Assembly (NCBI RefSeq): GCF_019443745.1
Contig: NZ_CP050948.1
Coordinates: 3,104,001 to 3,168,000, forward strand
Reading direction: 5' to 3'
Length of the DNA: 64,000 nt
Origin: Iamia sp. SCSIO 61187
GTDB taxonomy: Bacteria; Actinomycetota; Acidimicrobiia; Acidimicrobiales; Iamiaceae
Part shown: piece by piece, positions 26,836 through 35,096 of the stretch
How the letters are laid out: every line of letters starts with the position of its first letter
Numbering within the stretch: position 1 is the first letter of the stretch
The notes under the pieces: generated by a model
Databases searched by the model: none
Seen by the model: only the letters and a program-made list of their open reading frames with translations
What the model was told of the DNA's origin: nothing
Program-made: the position numbers and the translations under genes

Positions 26836-28425
26836 CTATGCTTCCCGCTCCCCGCTCGGCCGACTCCGTCGGCGGGGCGTGGCGTCGACGGGGATCTCGG
26901 GTCGATCGCCGACCACCGCCTGGGTCCGTCGTCGCACGGCGACCTCGTCGTGGCGCGCCGCCACCGTGTCGAGGGCGGCGTGGCGGAGGTGGGCGAGGTC
27001 CTCGCCGTCCCCGTCGACGACGGCGGGGGTGCGGCCCCGGCCGGCCACGTCGACGAGCAGGGTCGCCAGCCCGGCCCGCCGCTGGAAGGGGCTCGAGCGC
27101 AGGCGGCTGCTCTGGGCCTTGGCCACCGGCACGACCGCCACCTCCCGACCGATCGCCCCCCGGCGGGCGATGAGGGAGCCGTCGACGGTCGCCCAGCCCA
27201 GGGCCCGGTAGGACGCCTCCCCCAGCCCGACGGCCAGGACGGGCAGGACGAGGGCGAGCCGGCCGATCGGCGCCAGGAGGACGGCGATCGGGACGGCGAC
27301 GAGGAGGGCCACGCCGATGCTGCGCACCCACGCCCGGCGGCGCGCCGCCGGTGGGGCCGGGGCCAGCTCCGGGAGGGCGGGGGCGTGGGGCAGGACCTCG
27401 GCCAGCAGGGCGTCCACCTCGGACCGCCGCAGCAGCGGCACGGTGACCCTGGTGCTCGACCCCTCGACCGACCCGGACCCCCCGGCGCTCTGGAGCGACA
27501 CCGACACCAGGCCGAGGGCCCGCCGCAGAGGGTTGTCGGCGACCCGGACGACCTGGATCCGATGGATGGCCAGGCTGGCCTCCCGCTGGTCGAGCACGCC
27601 CCGGCTCACCCTCAGCTGGTCCCCCCGCCGCGCCAGCCGGAACCCGCCGTCGGCCAGGATCGACGCCCCGGCGGCGACGGCCAGCCACAGGGGGACGGCC
27701 ACGACGGTCCCGACGAGGAGCGCCAGCGTTCCCGGGCGGGGCCCGTCGCGCACCCACCGCGCCGCCGTCTCGTAGGAGTCGTCGCCGGCCACCTCGCCGA
27801 TCGTCCCGGTCACGGCGCCGAGGGCCGCGAACACCACCAGCAGCTTGGCGCCGGTCAGACCCGCGATCGCCACGTCGCGCAGGCCGAGGGCGACGACCAC
27901 GTGCTCGGGCTCGTCGGCGCCGGCGTCGGTCGGTGCCCCCGTCACGCCGCCGGCCGCACCGGCGGCGCCGCCCCGCAGGGCCCTCCGCAGCCGCTCGGCC
28001 TCGTCGCGGGTCACGGCGTCGAGGACGACCTCGGCCTCGTCGCCGCCCCCGGCCCGGTCGATCCGCACCACGGCCAGACCGGTGACCTGGTGGCGCAGCT
28101 TGCGCTGGACGTCGACCTGCTGGACCCGGTCGAGCGGGAGCACGGTCCGGGTGCGCTCGAGGAGGCCCCGCTCGACCACGAGCGACCCGTCCTCGATCCG
28201 GTACGACGTGCGGGACCAGGCGAGGTAGCGGATCCCGGCCACGACGAGGGCGCCGACGACGAGGAAGGGCACGGTGAGGAAGCCCCCGGCGCCGCCGAGC
28301 ACGACGATGCCGACCAGCTGGGGCAGGAGCCGGACCCCGTCGAGGACCGGCGACAGCGGGTGGAGGCGTCGGGCGGCGACCGGGTCGGGCACCGCCGGCG
28401 GCGGGGCCCCGACGGGGTCAGACAC
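26836..28425 (-). CDS. Membrane protein with three bacterial PH domains (YdbT-like)
   Basis: The product has 529 residues, starting at a GTG. The three bPH_2 units start near SRTSYRIEDGSLVVERGLL, RRGDQLRVSRGVLDQREASLAI and the C-terminal ATVDGSLIARRGAIGREVAVV. Each unit follows a pair of transmembrane helices. The motif LDRVQQVDVQRKLRHQVTGL is the typical PH-domain core. It overlaps the upstream short PH gene by 8 bases, reproducing the YdbS-YdbT pair known in Bacillus. There the pair is linked to membrane stress resistance. Confidence 0.85.
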   Translation of the reverse strand: MSDPVGAPPPAVPDPVAARRLHPLSPVLDGVRLLPQLVGIVVLGGAGGFLTVPFLVVGALVVAGIRYLAWSRTSYRIEDGSLVVERGLLERTRTVLPLDRVQQVDVQRKLRHQVTGLAVVRIDRAGGGDEAEVVLDAVTRDEAERLRRALRGGAAGAAGGVTGAPTDAGADEPEHVVVALGLRDVAIAGLTGAKLLVVFAALGAVTGTIGEVAGDDSYETAARWVRDGPRPGTLALLVGTVVAVPLWLAVAAGASILADGGFRLARRGDQLRVSRGVLDQREASLAIHRIQVVRVADNPLRRALGLVSVSLQSAGGSGSVEGSSTRVTVPLLRRSEVDALLAEVLPHAPALPELAPAPPAARRRAWVRSIGVALLVAVPIAVLLAPIGRLALVLPVLAVGLGEASYRALGWATVDGSLIARRGAIGREVAVVPVAKAQSSRLRSSPFQRRAGLATLLVDVAGRGRTPAVVDGDGEDLAHLRHAALDTVAARHDEVAVRRRTQAVVGDRPEIPVDATPRRRSRPSGEREA

Positions 28426-28957
28426 CGTCGTCGGCCGCGACGCGGGCCAGGATCCGGCGTCGGACCTCCTCGGCCCCGTCGGCGTCGACGCCCGGCAGGG
28501 TGCCGTCGCTGCCGGCGGACGCCGTCGTGATCTGCAAGGTGACGAGGCCGAAGGCCCGCTCGAGCGGGCCCTGGCGCACGTCGACCTGCTGGACCCGGAA
28601 CACCGGGATCGACGACTCGGTGCGCAGCAGGACCCCGTGGGCCAGCTCCAGCCCCTCGTCGGTCAGGGCCCACGACCACCGCCGGTGGCGGACGATCGGG
28701 CCGACGACGGCCAGGGCCACCACGACGGGCACGGCCGCGCCGGCGGCGACGGCGACGCCGGTGGCCTCGGCGCCCAGGGCGACCCCCGCGACGCCCAGGA
28801 GGACGAGCACCACCGGCGCGGCCCACAGCAGGGCCACCACCTGCCAGAGCGTGCGCGCCCGGGGGTCGAGGGGGTGGCGAGGGTCCGACGGGTCGGCCAC
28901 CGGGGGCGTCGGCGACACCACGGCGGCGCCGGCGGCGGGACCCGGCGTCGGCTCCAC
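28418..28957 (-). CDS. Membrane protein with one bacterial PH domain (YdbS-like)
   Basis: The product has 179 residues; the GTG at 28957 lies 2 bases after the threonine aldolase stop. The N-terminus is a Pro/Ala-rich linker, followed by two transmembrane helices (LLWAAPVVLVLLGVAGVALG and the following Ala/Val-rich segment). The bPH_2 domain follows: WALTDEGLELAHGVLLRTES, then IPVFRVQQVDVRQGPLERAFG. It is the short partner of the YdbT-like protein and overlaps its start. The operon order is threonine aldolase, YdbS-like, YdbT-like. Confidence 0.85.
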   Translation of the reverse strand: MEPTPGPAAGAAVVSPTPPVADPSDPRHPLDPRARTLWQVVALLWAAPVVLVLLGVAGVALGAEATGVAVAAGAAVPVVVALAVVGPIVRHRRWSWALTDEGLELAHGVLLRTESSIPVFRVQQVDVRQGPLERAFGLVTLQITTASAGSDGTLPGVDADGAEEVRRRILARVAADDGV

Positions 28958-28959
28958 GA

Positions 28960-30042
28960 TCAGGCGCGGACCGCGGCGATGACGGCGGCGACACCGGCGG
29001 CGAAGCGGTCGACGTCGGCCTCGGTCGTGGCGAACCCCGTCATCCACCGCACCAGCGAGGTGGCCGGGTCCCACGGCCAGAAGAACGACCACTCCTGGAG
29101 GGGCGTCACGGCCGCGGCCGGGATGCGGGCGAACACGGCGTTGGCCTCGGGCGGGCGGCGGACCGTCACCCCCTCGATGGCGGAGACGGCGGTGGCCAGC
29201 CGGGCGGCCATGGCGTTGGCGTGGCGGGCGTGGACGAGCCAGCGGTCCTCGGCGAGGAGGGCGGAGATCTGGGCGGCCACGAACCGGGCCTTCGACGGCA
29301 GCTGCCCGGCCTGCTTGCGGACGAGGTGGGCGTGGGCCGCCAGGGCGGGCTGCACGTAGACGACGGCGTCGCCGTACATGGCCCCGTCCTTGGTGAGCCC
29401 GAAGGTCATGAGGTCCACGCCGACGTCACGGATCGAGCGGCGCAGGTCGGAGCCCGACGCCGCCAGGGCGTTGGCGATGCGGGCGCCGTCGAGGTGGAGG
29501 ACCATGTCGTGGGCGTGCGCCAGGTCGGCCAGCTCGGCCACCTCGTCGTCGGTGTAGACGGTGCCCAGCTCGGTGACCTGGCTGATCGACAGGACCCGGG
29601 GCTGGGGGTGGTGGACCTCGCCCCGCCAGTGCATGTAGGGGGCCACCGCCGCCGGGCGGAGCTTCCCGTCGTCGTGGGGCACGGGGACGAGCGTGGCGCC
29701 GGTGAAGCGGGCCGGGGCCCCGGCCTCGTCGGTGACGATGTGGGCCGAGTCGGTGCAGATCACCGCCTCCCACGGCTGGAGGACCGACGCCAGCCCCACC
29801 ACGTTGGCGCCGGTGCCGCCCCAGCAGGGGACGACCTCGACCGGCGCACCGAACGCCTCCCGCAGGTCGGCGACGGCGGCGGCCGTCCACCGGTCCTCGC
29901 CGTAGGCCAGCGCCGGCCCGGCGTTGGCGGCCACCAGGGCGTCCATCACCTCCGGGGCCACACCGGCGGCGTTGTCGCTGGCGAAGCTGGCGGCGGGCGG
30001 CGGTGGCAGGTCCGGGGCGATGGGTCGATCGGCGGCGGGCAC
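28960..30042 (-). CDS. Low-specificity L-threonine aldolase-type PLP enzyme
   Basis: The product has 360 residues. The GTG at 30042 is chosen because the longer frame upstream runs through a hairpin repeat. The beta-eliminating lyase fold is shown by FASDNAAGVAPEVMDALVAA, CWGGTGANVVGLASVL, MVLHLDGARIANALAASG with the PLP-pairing Asp, and MTFGLTKDGAMYGDAVVYV with the Schiff-base Lys. It cleaves L-threonine or L-allo-threonine to glycine and acetaldehyde. It heads the operon with the two PH-domain genes. Confidence 0.9.
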   Translation of the reverse strand: MPAADRPIAPDLPPPPAASFASDNAAGVAPEVMDALVAANAGPALAYGEDRWTAAAVADLREAFGAPVEVVPCWGGTGANVVGLASVLQPWEAVICTDSAHIVTDEAGAPARFTGATLVPVPHDDGKLRPAAVAPYMHWRGEVHHPQPRVLSISQVTELGTVYTDDEVAELADLAHAHDMVLHLDGARIANALAASGSDLRRSIRDVGVDLMTFGLTKDGAMYGDAVVYVQPALAAHAHLVRKQAGQLPSKARFVAAQISALLAEDRWLVHARHANAMAARLATAVSAIEGVTVRRPPEANAVFARIPAAAVTPLQEWSFFWPWDPATSLVRWMTGFATTEADVDRFAAGVAAVIAAVRA

Positions 30043-30060
30043 CGACCCATCCTGCCCACC

Positions 30061-30116
30061 GCCGAACTCGGTGGGAAGCGTCGGACGTCCGTCCCCCATC
30101 TGCCACCGAGATCGGC
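30061..30116. repeat. Imperfect hairpin, CTCGGTGG family, copy 1
   Basis: The left arm GCCGAACTCGGTGG (30061-30074) pairs with CCACCGAGATCGGC (30103-30116) with one mismatch. Part of the loop also pairs (GGACGTCC). The 14-base CATCTGCCACCGAG is shared with the perfect hairpin at 61513-61566, so this is a dispersed repeat family. It lies between two minus-strand genes, upstream of the threonine aldolase start. Confidence 0.75.
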
Positions 30117-30127
30117 GGCAGGGGTCC

Positions 30128-31603
30128 TCAGCGGAAGGGGCGAGGTCCCGAGCCCGACCAGCGGACGGCCTCGACGTCGGCCCGGGACCCGGCGGGGCCG
30201 ACCGCGACCGCCCGGCGCCAGGTCGAGCGGCCGGCCCGCTTGGCCTCGTAGAGGGCGCCGTCGGCCGCGGCGACCACGGCGTCGGGCGGATCGCCGACCT
30301 CGGTGCGGGCCACGCCCACGCTGGCCCCGACGTCGACCAGGTCGTCGCCGATGCGGAAGGGCTGGCCCAGGGTGTCGACGATCCGGGCGGCGCGGGCCTC
30401 GAGCACGTCCTGGCCAACGTCGGGGCAGGCGATGGCGAACTCGTCGCCCCCCAGGCGGGCCACCAGGTCGCCCGGCCCCACGGCCCGCTCGAGGCGGCGG
30501 GCGCAGACGACGAGGGTGTGGTCGCCGACGACGTGGCCCAGCCGGTCGTTCACCGGCTTGAAGCGGTCGAGGTCGACGTAGAGCACGCCGTAGGCCCGGC
30601 CCGCCGAGGCCAGCTCGGTGAGACGGGCGAAGAAGCGGGCCCGGTTCAGGAGCCCGGTGAGGGCGTCGTGGTGGGCCAGGTGCTCGAGCCGACGCTGGGC
30701 GTCGCGCCGGTCGAGGGCCAAGATGACGGCCTGACGGGGACGGCGGGCCAGCGACTCGACCAGGATGTCGGCCATGGCCCGGCGAGCCGGCCACTGGACG
30801 ATGAGCGCCGGGCGGGCACCCGAGGGGTCGGGCACGGGCACGGCCACGCACGCCTCGGCCCCGATCTCGGCGGCCCGCTCGGCCCACGGCGCCGGCAGGT
30901 CGTCCGCCGCCACGGCGACGGGTTGGCCGGTGCTCAGGGCGGTGGCCCACGGGGTGCCGACGGTGCGGTCGACCTCCCCCTCGGCCACCCCGACCAGGTC
31001 GGGCGGGAGGGGGCCGGCGGTGAGGCGGACGCCGCCGGGACCGTCGTAGGCGATGGCCAGCGGGCCGTCCGTCGGCGTGCTCAGCCCGCCGGCCAGGACG
31101 GTGAAGCACTGCCGGACGTCGGCCCCGCTGGACAAGACGGTGAGGAAGCGCCACTGGGCGTCCTGCTGGGCGGTGTCGCGGATCGTGACCGCGGTGAGCG
31201 GCCCGGGACGGGGCTCGGCGCGGTCGGGTTCGGGATCGATCACCGACGGGGTGAGCTCGTAGACCACCCACTCGCCGTCGCCCCGTCGGAGGCGGATCAG
31301 GCCGGGCAGCGGACGGGCCCCCTGCGCCATGCCGCCGATGTTGGCCAGCGCCCGTTCGAGGTCGTCGGGGTGGACGAGGTCGAAGGCGTTGGTGCCGACC
31401 ACCTCGTCGGGCCGCAGTCGCAGCAGGTCGATCGCCGCCGGGTTGGCGTACACCAGGATCCCGTCGGGCCCGAAGGCGGCGACGGCGTCACGCCCCTGCT
31501 CGACGATCGACGCCAGCCACGTCGGGGTGCGGTCCGCGCCCATCACCGCGGTGGGGCTGGGCGATGCTCTCCCCGTCGGACCATCGCCCTCCATCGGCTC
31601 CAT
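30128..31603 (-). CDS. PAS-GGDEF diguanylate cyclase
   Basis: The product has 491 residues from the ATG at 31603. The frame extends to 31717, but that part is Arg/Pro-rich and unlike protein. A PAS domain (GRDAVAAFGPDGILVYANPA) is followed by a GAF-like region, then by the GGDEF domain: HHDALTGLLNRARFFARL, VLYVDLDRFKPVNDRLGHVV and ARLGGDEFAIA. The active-site GGDEF is intact, and no RxxD inhibitory site is visible five residues before it. There is no membrane segment. It should make cyclic di-GMP in response to a signal sensed by the N-terminal half. Confidence 0.9.
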   Translation of the reverse strand: MEPMEGDGPTGRASPSPTAVMGADRTPTWLASIVEQGRDAVAAFGPDGILVYANPAAIDLLRLRPDEVVGTNAFDLVHPDDLERALANIGGMAQGARPLPGLIRLRRGDGEWVVYELTPSVIDPEPDRAEPRPGPLTAVTIRDTAQQDAQWRFLTVLSSGADVRQCFTVLAGGLSTPTDGPLAIAYDGPGGVRLTAGPLPPDLVGVAEGEVDRTVGTPWATALSTGQPVAVAADDLPAPWAERAAEIGAEACVAVPVPDPSGARPALIVQWPARRAMADILVESLARRPRQAVILALDRRDAQRRLEHLAHHDALTGLLNRARFFARLTELASAGRAYGVLYVDLDRFKPVNDRLGHVVGDHTLVVCARRLERAVGPGDLVARLGGDEFAIACPDVGQDVLEARAARIVDTLGQPFRIGDDLVDVGASVGVARTEVGDPPDAVVAAADGALYEAKRAGRSTWRRAVAVGPAGSRADVEAVRWSGSGPRPFR

Positions 31604-31795
31604 GGTGGCCCCCGTGAGCCCTGCGCCGCACTTGGCAGGCACCGTCCCGTCCCGCCGGCGCGGCCGGGTGGGGCGCCCCCGCACCCCACCCGGTCCCCCC
31701 CGCCGCTCCCCCGTCACCGGCTCCCGCCGACGTGATCATCCTCCCGTCGCCTGCCCACCCGAATCGGGGGAACCCCGTGCCGTCCCTCGGCGGTG

Positions 31796-32407
31796 TCAGA
31801 GACCGGTCAGGACGAGCTCGGTGGTGGTCGCGACGACCCAGGCCTCGATCCGCTCGTGCGACCACCCGTAGGAGTCGCGCAGGAGGACGGCGAGGCTGAT
31901 GTCGGACAGGACCGCGAGGGTCTCGCCGGCGGCCTCGACGTCGGTGCCGGGGCGCAGGGCCCCCAGGTCGTCGAGCGCCACGGCCACCCGCCGGGCGCCG
32001 CCGAGGTGGCGCCGGTGGCCCTCGGCCTGCACCGCGGCCAGGTCGGGCTCGGCTGCGGCGCCGGACCAGACGGCGTGGACGATGTCGCCGCAGGTCTCGA
32101 GGATGGCGCGGGTGACCCGCGCCGGGAGGGCGGCGAGGACGGCGGGGTCGCCCGATGCCATGGCCTCACCGGCCACGGCCAGGACCTCGGCCTCCTCGTC
32201 GATCAGGTCGTTGAGCTGCTCGACCAGCGCCTGCTTCGACCCGACGCTGTCGTAGACCGTCTGGGTCGACACGCCGGCGGCGGCGGCGATCTGGCGGACG
32301 GTGGTGCGGGCGTAGCCCGTCTCGGCGAAGAGACGGCGGGCGGCCTGGAGGATCTCGTCGTGGGTCTGCTGCGCCTGCCGGGCGCGGCGGCCCAGGGGTC
32401 GGTCGGC
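31796..32407 (-). CDS. TetR-family transcriptional regulator
   Basis: The product has 203 residues from the GTG at 32407, with AGGGA 12 bases upstream. GTG 32428 is an alternative that would overlap the operator repeats. The HTH is QTHDEILQAARRLFAETGYA followed by IAAAAGVSTQTVYDSVGSK. The C-terminal domain is helical. It is divergent from the NTF2-like/membrane protein pair. The gap carries three CACTTGA boxes, one overlapping a good -35 element, so autoregulation plus repression of the divergent pair is likely. Confidence 0.88.
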   Translation of the reverse strand, partial: ADRPLGRRARQAQQTHDEILQAARRLFAETGYARTTVRQIAAAAGVSTQTVYDSVGSKQALVEQLNDLIDEEAEVLAVAGEAMASGDPAVLAALPARVTRAILETCGDIVHAVWSGAAAEPDLAAVQAEGHRRHLGGARRVAVALDDLGALRPGTDVEAAGETLAVLSDISLAVLLRDSYGWSHERIEAWVVATTTELVLTGL

Positions 32408-32425
32408 CACGGGCGGGGGTCCCTT

Positions 32426-32496
32426 CACTTGAGGTTTGTTCCAGTCAACCACTTGACAGATGTTCCAATGACCTTACACTGCGCCAAGTCACTTGA
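32426..32496. promoter_or_regulatory. Operator array with three CACTTGA boxes
   Basis: CACTTGA starts at 32426, 32450 and 32490. The first two belong to a 24-base direct repeat that also shares GTTCCA (32438 and 32462). The AT-rich composition stands out. The second box overlaps the -35 hexamer of the rightward promoter. This arrangement fits cooperative binding by the divergent TetR protein. Confidence 0.6.
32453..32480 (+). promoter_or_regulatory. Sigma-70-type promoter for the NTF2-like gene
   Basis: TTGACA at 32453-32458 and TACACT at 32475-32480 are separated by 16 bases. The ATG of the NTF2-like gene is 41 bases downstream of the -10 element, after AAGGGA. The -35 lies inside the second CACTTGA box. 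Confidence 0.6.
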
Positions 32497-32520
32497 ACAT
32501 CGTACAGACGAAGGGACACC

Positions 32521-32919
32521 ATGACCACCATCACCGCCACCACCACCGCGTGCCGGGTGCTCGCCCGCCTCGAGCACGCCTGGAACAGCGCCGACGGCGA
32601 CGCCTACGGCCGCCAGTACACCGAGGACGCGACGTTCGTGAACGTCGACGGTCTCCTCGCCACCGGGCCCGCCGCCATCGCCGCCGGCCACGACCACATC
32701 TTCTCGACGATCTACGCCGGCAGCACCAACCGCATGCACCTCGTCGAGGCCGTCCCCGTCGCCGACGGGGTCATCGCCGCCGTCTCCCGCAACACCCTCG
32801 ACGTCCCGGCCGGGCCCCTCGCCGGCGTGCGCCAGGCGCTGGTCACCTCGGTGCTCGTCGGCGGGGCCGACGGCTGGCGCATCAGCGCCTCCCAGACCAC
32901 CCTGGTCGGTGCCCGATGA
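32521..32919 (+). CDS. SgcJ/EcaC-like NTF2-fold protein
   Basis: The product has 132 residues. The sequence follows the SnoaL/NTF2-like pattern: CRVLARLEHAWNSADGDAYG, then RQYTEDATFVNVDG, IAAGHDHIFSTIYAGSTN, and a C-terminal strand pair ending ADGWRISASQTTLV. The SgcJ/EcaC subgroup includes small cupin-sized oxidoreductases or binding proteins near secondary-metabolite genes. Its catalytic role is unclear. The gene overlaps the next one (ATGA) and is controlled by the divergent TetR/operator array. Confidence 0.8.
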   Translation: MTTITATTTACRVLARLEHAWNSADGDAYGRQYTEDATFVNVDGLLATGPAAIAAGHDHIFSTIYAGSTNRMHLVEAVPVADGVIAAVSRNTLDVPAGPLAGVRQALVTSVLVGGADGWRISASQTTLVGAR

Positions 32920-33611
32920 GCGGGGCCGTGGCGCTCGCCCTGGGTCTCGGCGGCGTCGTCATGTTCGTCGGGGGCGAGCTCCACCCCCGTGACCTCCAGG
33001 ACAGCGTCGACGAGACGCTCGCCAACTACTTCGCGTCCTCGACGTGGACGGTCTCCCACCTGCTCATCCTCGTGGGGCTGCTGACCGCGGTCGGCGGCCT
33101 GCTCCTCGCCCGCCGCGTCGGTCTCGTCCCCGCCGAGGTGCGGCCGTGGCTGACCGGCACTGCGGTGGCGTGGGGCCTGGCGTCGATCGAGCTGGTGCCG
33201 CACGTCCTCGCCGACCGCGACCTCGAGCACCTCGAGCACGGAGGGGCGACCCCGATCCTCGACACCCACCTGCTGCTGGGCGCCTTCGCCTCGCCGCTGG
33301 TCGGGCTGGGGGCGGCCACGCTGGCCGTCGCCATCGCCCGCTCCGCCCGCACCTGGCCGGCCCGCCTGCTCGCCGTGCCGGCGGTCGTCGGCGGCGTCGC
33401 CTACGCCATGGCCGGGCCCGCCATCCTCCTCACCGACGACGTGGCCTTCGCCCCGCTGTTCGCCGGGCAGAACCTCGTCGCCGTCTGGCTCGTCGGGACG
33501 GCCCTGCGCCTCGGCCTGGCTCGCCCGGCGACCGCCGCCGGGGGCGTGCGCCCCGACGAGAGCGATCCCGCCGAGGTCGCGGCGCCCGCCGAGCCGATGG
33601 CCCTCGTCTGA
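32916..33611 (+). CDS. Hypothetical six-to-seven-helix membrane protein
   Basis: The product has 231 residues; the ATG overlaps the preceding stop. Hydrophobic segments alternate with short loops: ALALGLGGVVMFVGGEL, VSHLLILVGLLTAVGGLLLA, an Ala/Leu-rich mid segment and a C-terminal pair. H51 and D/E residues in the loops are conserved-looking, but no family is recognised. The soluble acidic tail is cytoplasmic or external. It is cotranslated with the NTF2-like protein and probably induced with it. Confidence 0.7.
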   Translation: MSGAVALALGLGGVVMFVGGELHPRDLQDSVDETLANYFASSTWTVSHLLILVGLLTAVGGLLLARRVGLVPAEVRPWLTGTAVAWGLASIELVPHVLADRDLEHLEHGGATPILDTHLLLGAFASPLVGLGAATLAVAIARSARTWPARLLAVPAVVGGVAYAMAGPAILLTDDVAFAPLFAGQNLVAVWLVGTALRLGLARPATAAGGVRPDESDPAEVAAPAEPMALV

Positions 33612-33676
33612 GGGCCGTCGGGCCGGGACAACGCCGGGCGTCGCCGTCTCGGGGGACGATCCGGCGGTGGTGGGTC

Positions 33677-34051
33677 CTACACCTCGAACCAGACGACCTT
33701 GCCGCCTGCGGGATCGATGTCGAGCCCCACGCGGGTCGCCAGGGCGTGCACGATCCCGAGACCCCGTCCGCCGAGGGCCGTGGGCTCGGCCGTCGGCGGG
33801 GCGTGCTCGAGGAACCGGCGGAACGTCGAGGAGGCGGTGGCGCCGTCGGCGACCTCGACCCGCACCGGAGGCCCGAGGCGCACGGTCAGGGTCACCGGTG
33901 TGCGGGCGTGGACGAACACGTTGGTGACGAGCTCGCTGGCCATGACCCCCACGGCATCGGGGTCCCCGACGCCGGGCCGGGCCGCGTCCATCACGAACTG
34001 GCGAGCGACGGCGATGTTGTCGAGCCGGGGAGCGAGCGTGAGACTAGGCAC
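33677..34051 (-). CDS. RsbW-like ATP-binding protein (HATPase_c_2)
   Basis: The product has 124 residues. The GHKL ATPase motifs are present: the N-box in VMASELVTNVFVHAR, the G1 box in VRVEVADGA, and the G2 box in LGGRGLGIVHALATRVG. There is no sensor or phosphoacceptor domain. Stand-alone proteins of this type are anti-sigma factor kinases or regulators in actinobacteria, usually acting with an STAS-domain antagonist. No such partner is in the window. The ATG at 34051 is clear. Upstream is a gene-poor region with strong hairpins. Confidence 0.82.
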   Translation of the reverse strand: MPSLTLAPRLDNIAVARQFVMDAARPGVGDPDAVGVMASELVTNVFVHARTPVTLTVRLGPPVRVEVADGATASSTFRRFLEHAPPTAEPTALGGRGLGIVHALATRVGLDIDPAGGKVVWFEV

Positions 34052-34142
34052 AACGGGTCCCCTTCGTCGACAGGTGACTAGTCACTGGTCCGGGCGCAGA
34101 AGAGGCAAACACACCCGCCTGGCGCATGCTCCGCTGCTGGGG

Positions 34143-34186
34143 CTGGAGCGGCCCCCTGTCGCCAACCCGACAGGAGACCGCTCCAG
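34143..34186. terminator. Two-tier hairpin in a gene-poor region
   Basis: Outer arms CTGGAGCGG (34143-34151) and CCGCTCCAG (34178-34186) enclose inner arms CCTGTCG (34155-34161) and CGACAGG (34168-34174), with 3-base internal loops and a 6-base apical loop. It lies downstream of the small minus-strand membrane protein gene and upstream of the RsbW-like gene. It could be a terminator or a leader structure. There is no T-run. Confidence 0.5.
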
Positions 34187-34311
34187 GAGCGATGGCCTCG
34201 GCCGCTGCCCGTCGACCATCTCCCTGGTGCCTTTCGCACTGCGTCCCACGCGAACCACGCGCCCCCCTCTCGGGGGAGCCTCCGGCGCCGTCGGAGCCCG
34301 GGCGCCCGCCC

Positions 34312-34581
34312 CTACGGGACTCGGACGGGGGCTCCACCGCCGGTGGCGTACTGGCACTCCCAACCGGCCGGGAACCAGGTCCACCGGACACTGCGCAGCT
34401 CAGCCTTGCGTTCCGGCGCTTCCTCGGCGCACCTCGCCTTCGGATCATCGCGCCAGGTGTGGACGAGCGCCGGGGCGCGGATGACGGACGCCGCGCCCCA
34501 GAGGCCGACCACGGCGACGACGACCGCCAGCGCCGCGGCCCTCTTCCGCGGCTGCTGGTCACCGGTCGATGTGGTGCGCAC
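34312..34581 (-). CDS. Small single-pass membrane protein, hypothetical
   Basis: The product has 89 residues from the GTG at 34581, with AGGAGAGG upstream. It has a short basic N-terminus, one transmembrane helix (AAALAVVVAVVGLWGAASVI), then an external domain of about 55 residues with two Cys residues (KARCAEE and GWECQYATG) that could pair. Trp-rich VRWTWFPAGWECQ resembles exposed domains of many small actinobacterial proteins. No function recognised. An overlapping plus-strand frame is less protein-like. Confidence 0.5.
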   Translation of the reverse strand: MRTTSTGDQQPRKRAAALAVVVAVVGLWGAASVIRAPALVHTWRDDPKARCAEEAPERKAELRSVRWTWFPAGWECQYATGGGAPVRVP

Positions 34582-34640
34582 GTGCCTGGGCCTCTCCTGG
34601 GGATGAGGGTACCTCCCCCGTTCGGGGGGCCGACGCACCC

Positions 34641-34850
34641 ATGGACAGGCGGAGGATGGGACTCGACTCGGTCAAGGGGGATCGACGCGTGGACGACCAG
34701 GACTGGCTGGCCCACTTGCTCTACCTGCTGCGGCGTGCGGAAGCGGGAGAGAGCCCGGACGACATCGTGCAATCGGTCGCCTTCCGACACCAGTGCCCGC
34801 TGTGTGCCGGGGCCGTGGGTCGGGGTCAGCTTCGCACGGCGACCGGCTGA
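34641..34850 (+). CDS. Small hypothetical protein with a C-x-x-C motif
   Basis: The product has 69 residues from the ATG at 34641; a GTG at 34689 is an alternative. The plausible core is DDQDWLAHLLYLLRRAEAGE followed by IVQSVAFRHQCPLCAG. It is an amphipathic helix and a CPLC zinc-knuckle half. Codon use is reasonable but the frame is short, and nothing nearby supports it. It may be a remnant. Confidence 0.35.
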   Translation: MDRRRMGLDSVKGDRRVDDQDWLAHLLYLLRRAEAGESPDDIVQSVAFRHQCPLCAGAVGRGQLRTATG

Positions 34851-34895
34851 TCACGGCCGGGGTGTTCCCCGCCTGACGCCGTGCGCACCTCAACC

Positions 34896-34933
34896 GGGTC
34901 CGCGCGCACGACCTTCCCGGTGGGCGCGGACCC
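34896..34933. other. Hairpin in intergenic space before tRNA-Val
   Basis: Arms GGGTCCGCG (34896-34904) and CGCGGACCC (34925-34933) enclose a 20-base loop. A second GC palindrome, around CGCCGGCC/GGCCGGCG, follows at about 34938. The stretch 34851-35096 otherwise shows no gene or promoter that I can support. Confidence 0.4.
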
Positions 34934-35096
34934 GATCCGCCGGCCCGGCCGGCGAACCCCGACGGCGTGTGGCCGGCGGGCCCCTACGTCCTTCTGGGCC
35001 TGCCGGATGCTGCGAGCGTTCGGCGCACGCCAGGAGTGACCCTCGCGGTCGCCGCCCCTTGGGCGAGCCGCTCACGGGCTCTGACCAGGTCTGTAG

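Noticed and set aside
34044-34790. Minus-strand 248-codon frame in the gene-poor region
   Set aside because: It is Arg/Pro/Ser-rich, has no motif, and runs through the two-tier hairpin. The smaller 34312-34581 frame with a membrane helix is the better candidate.
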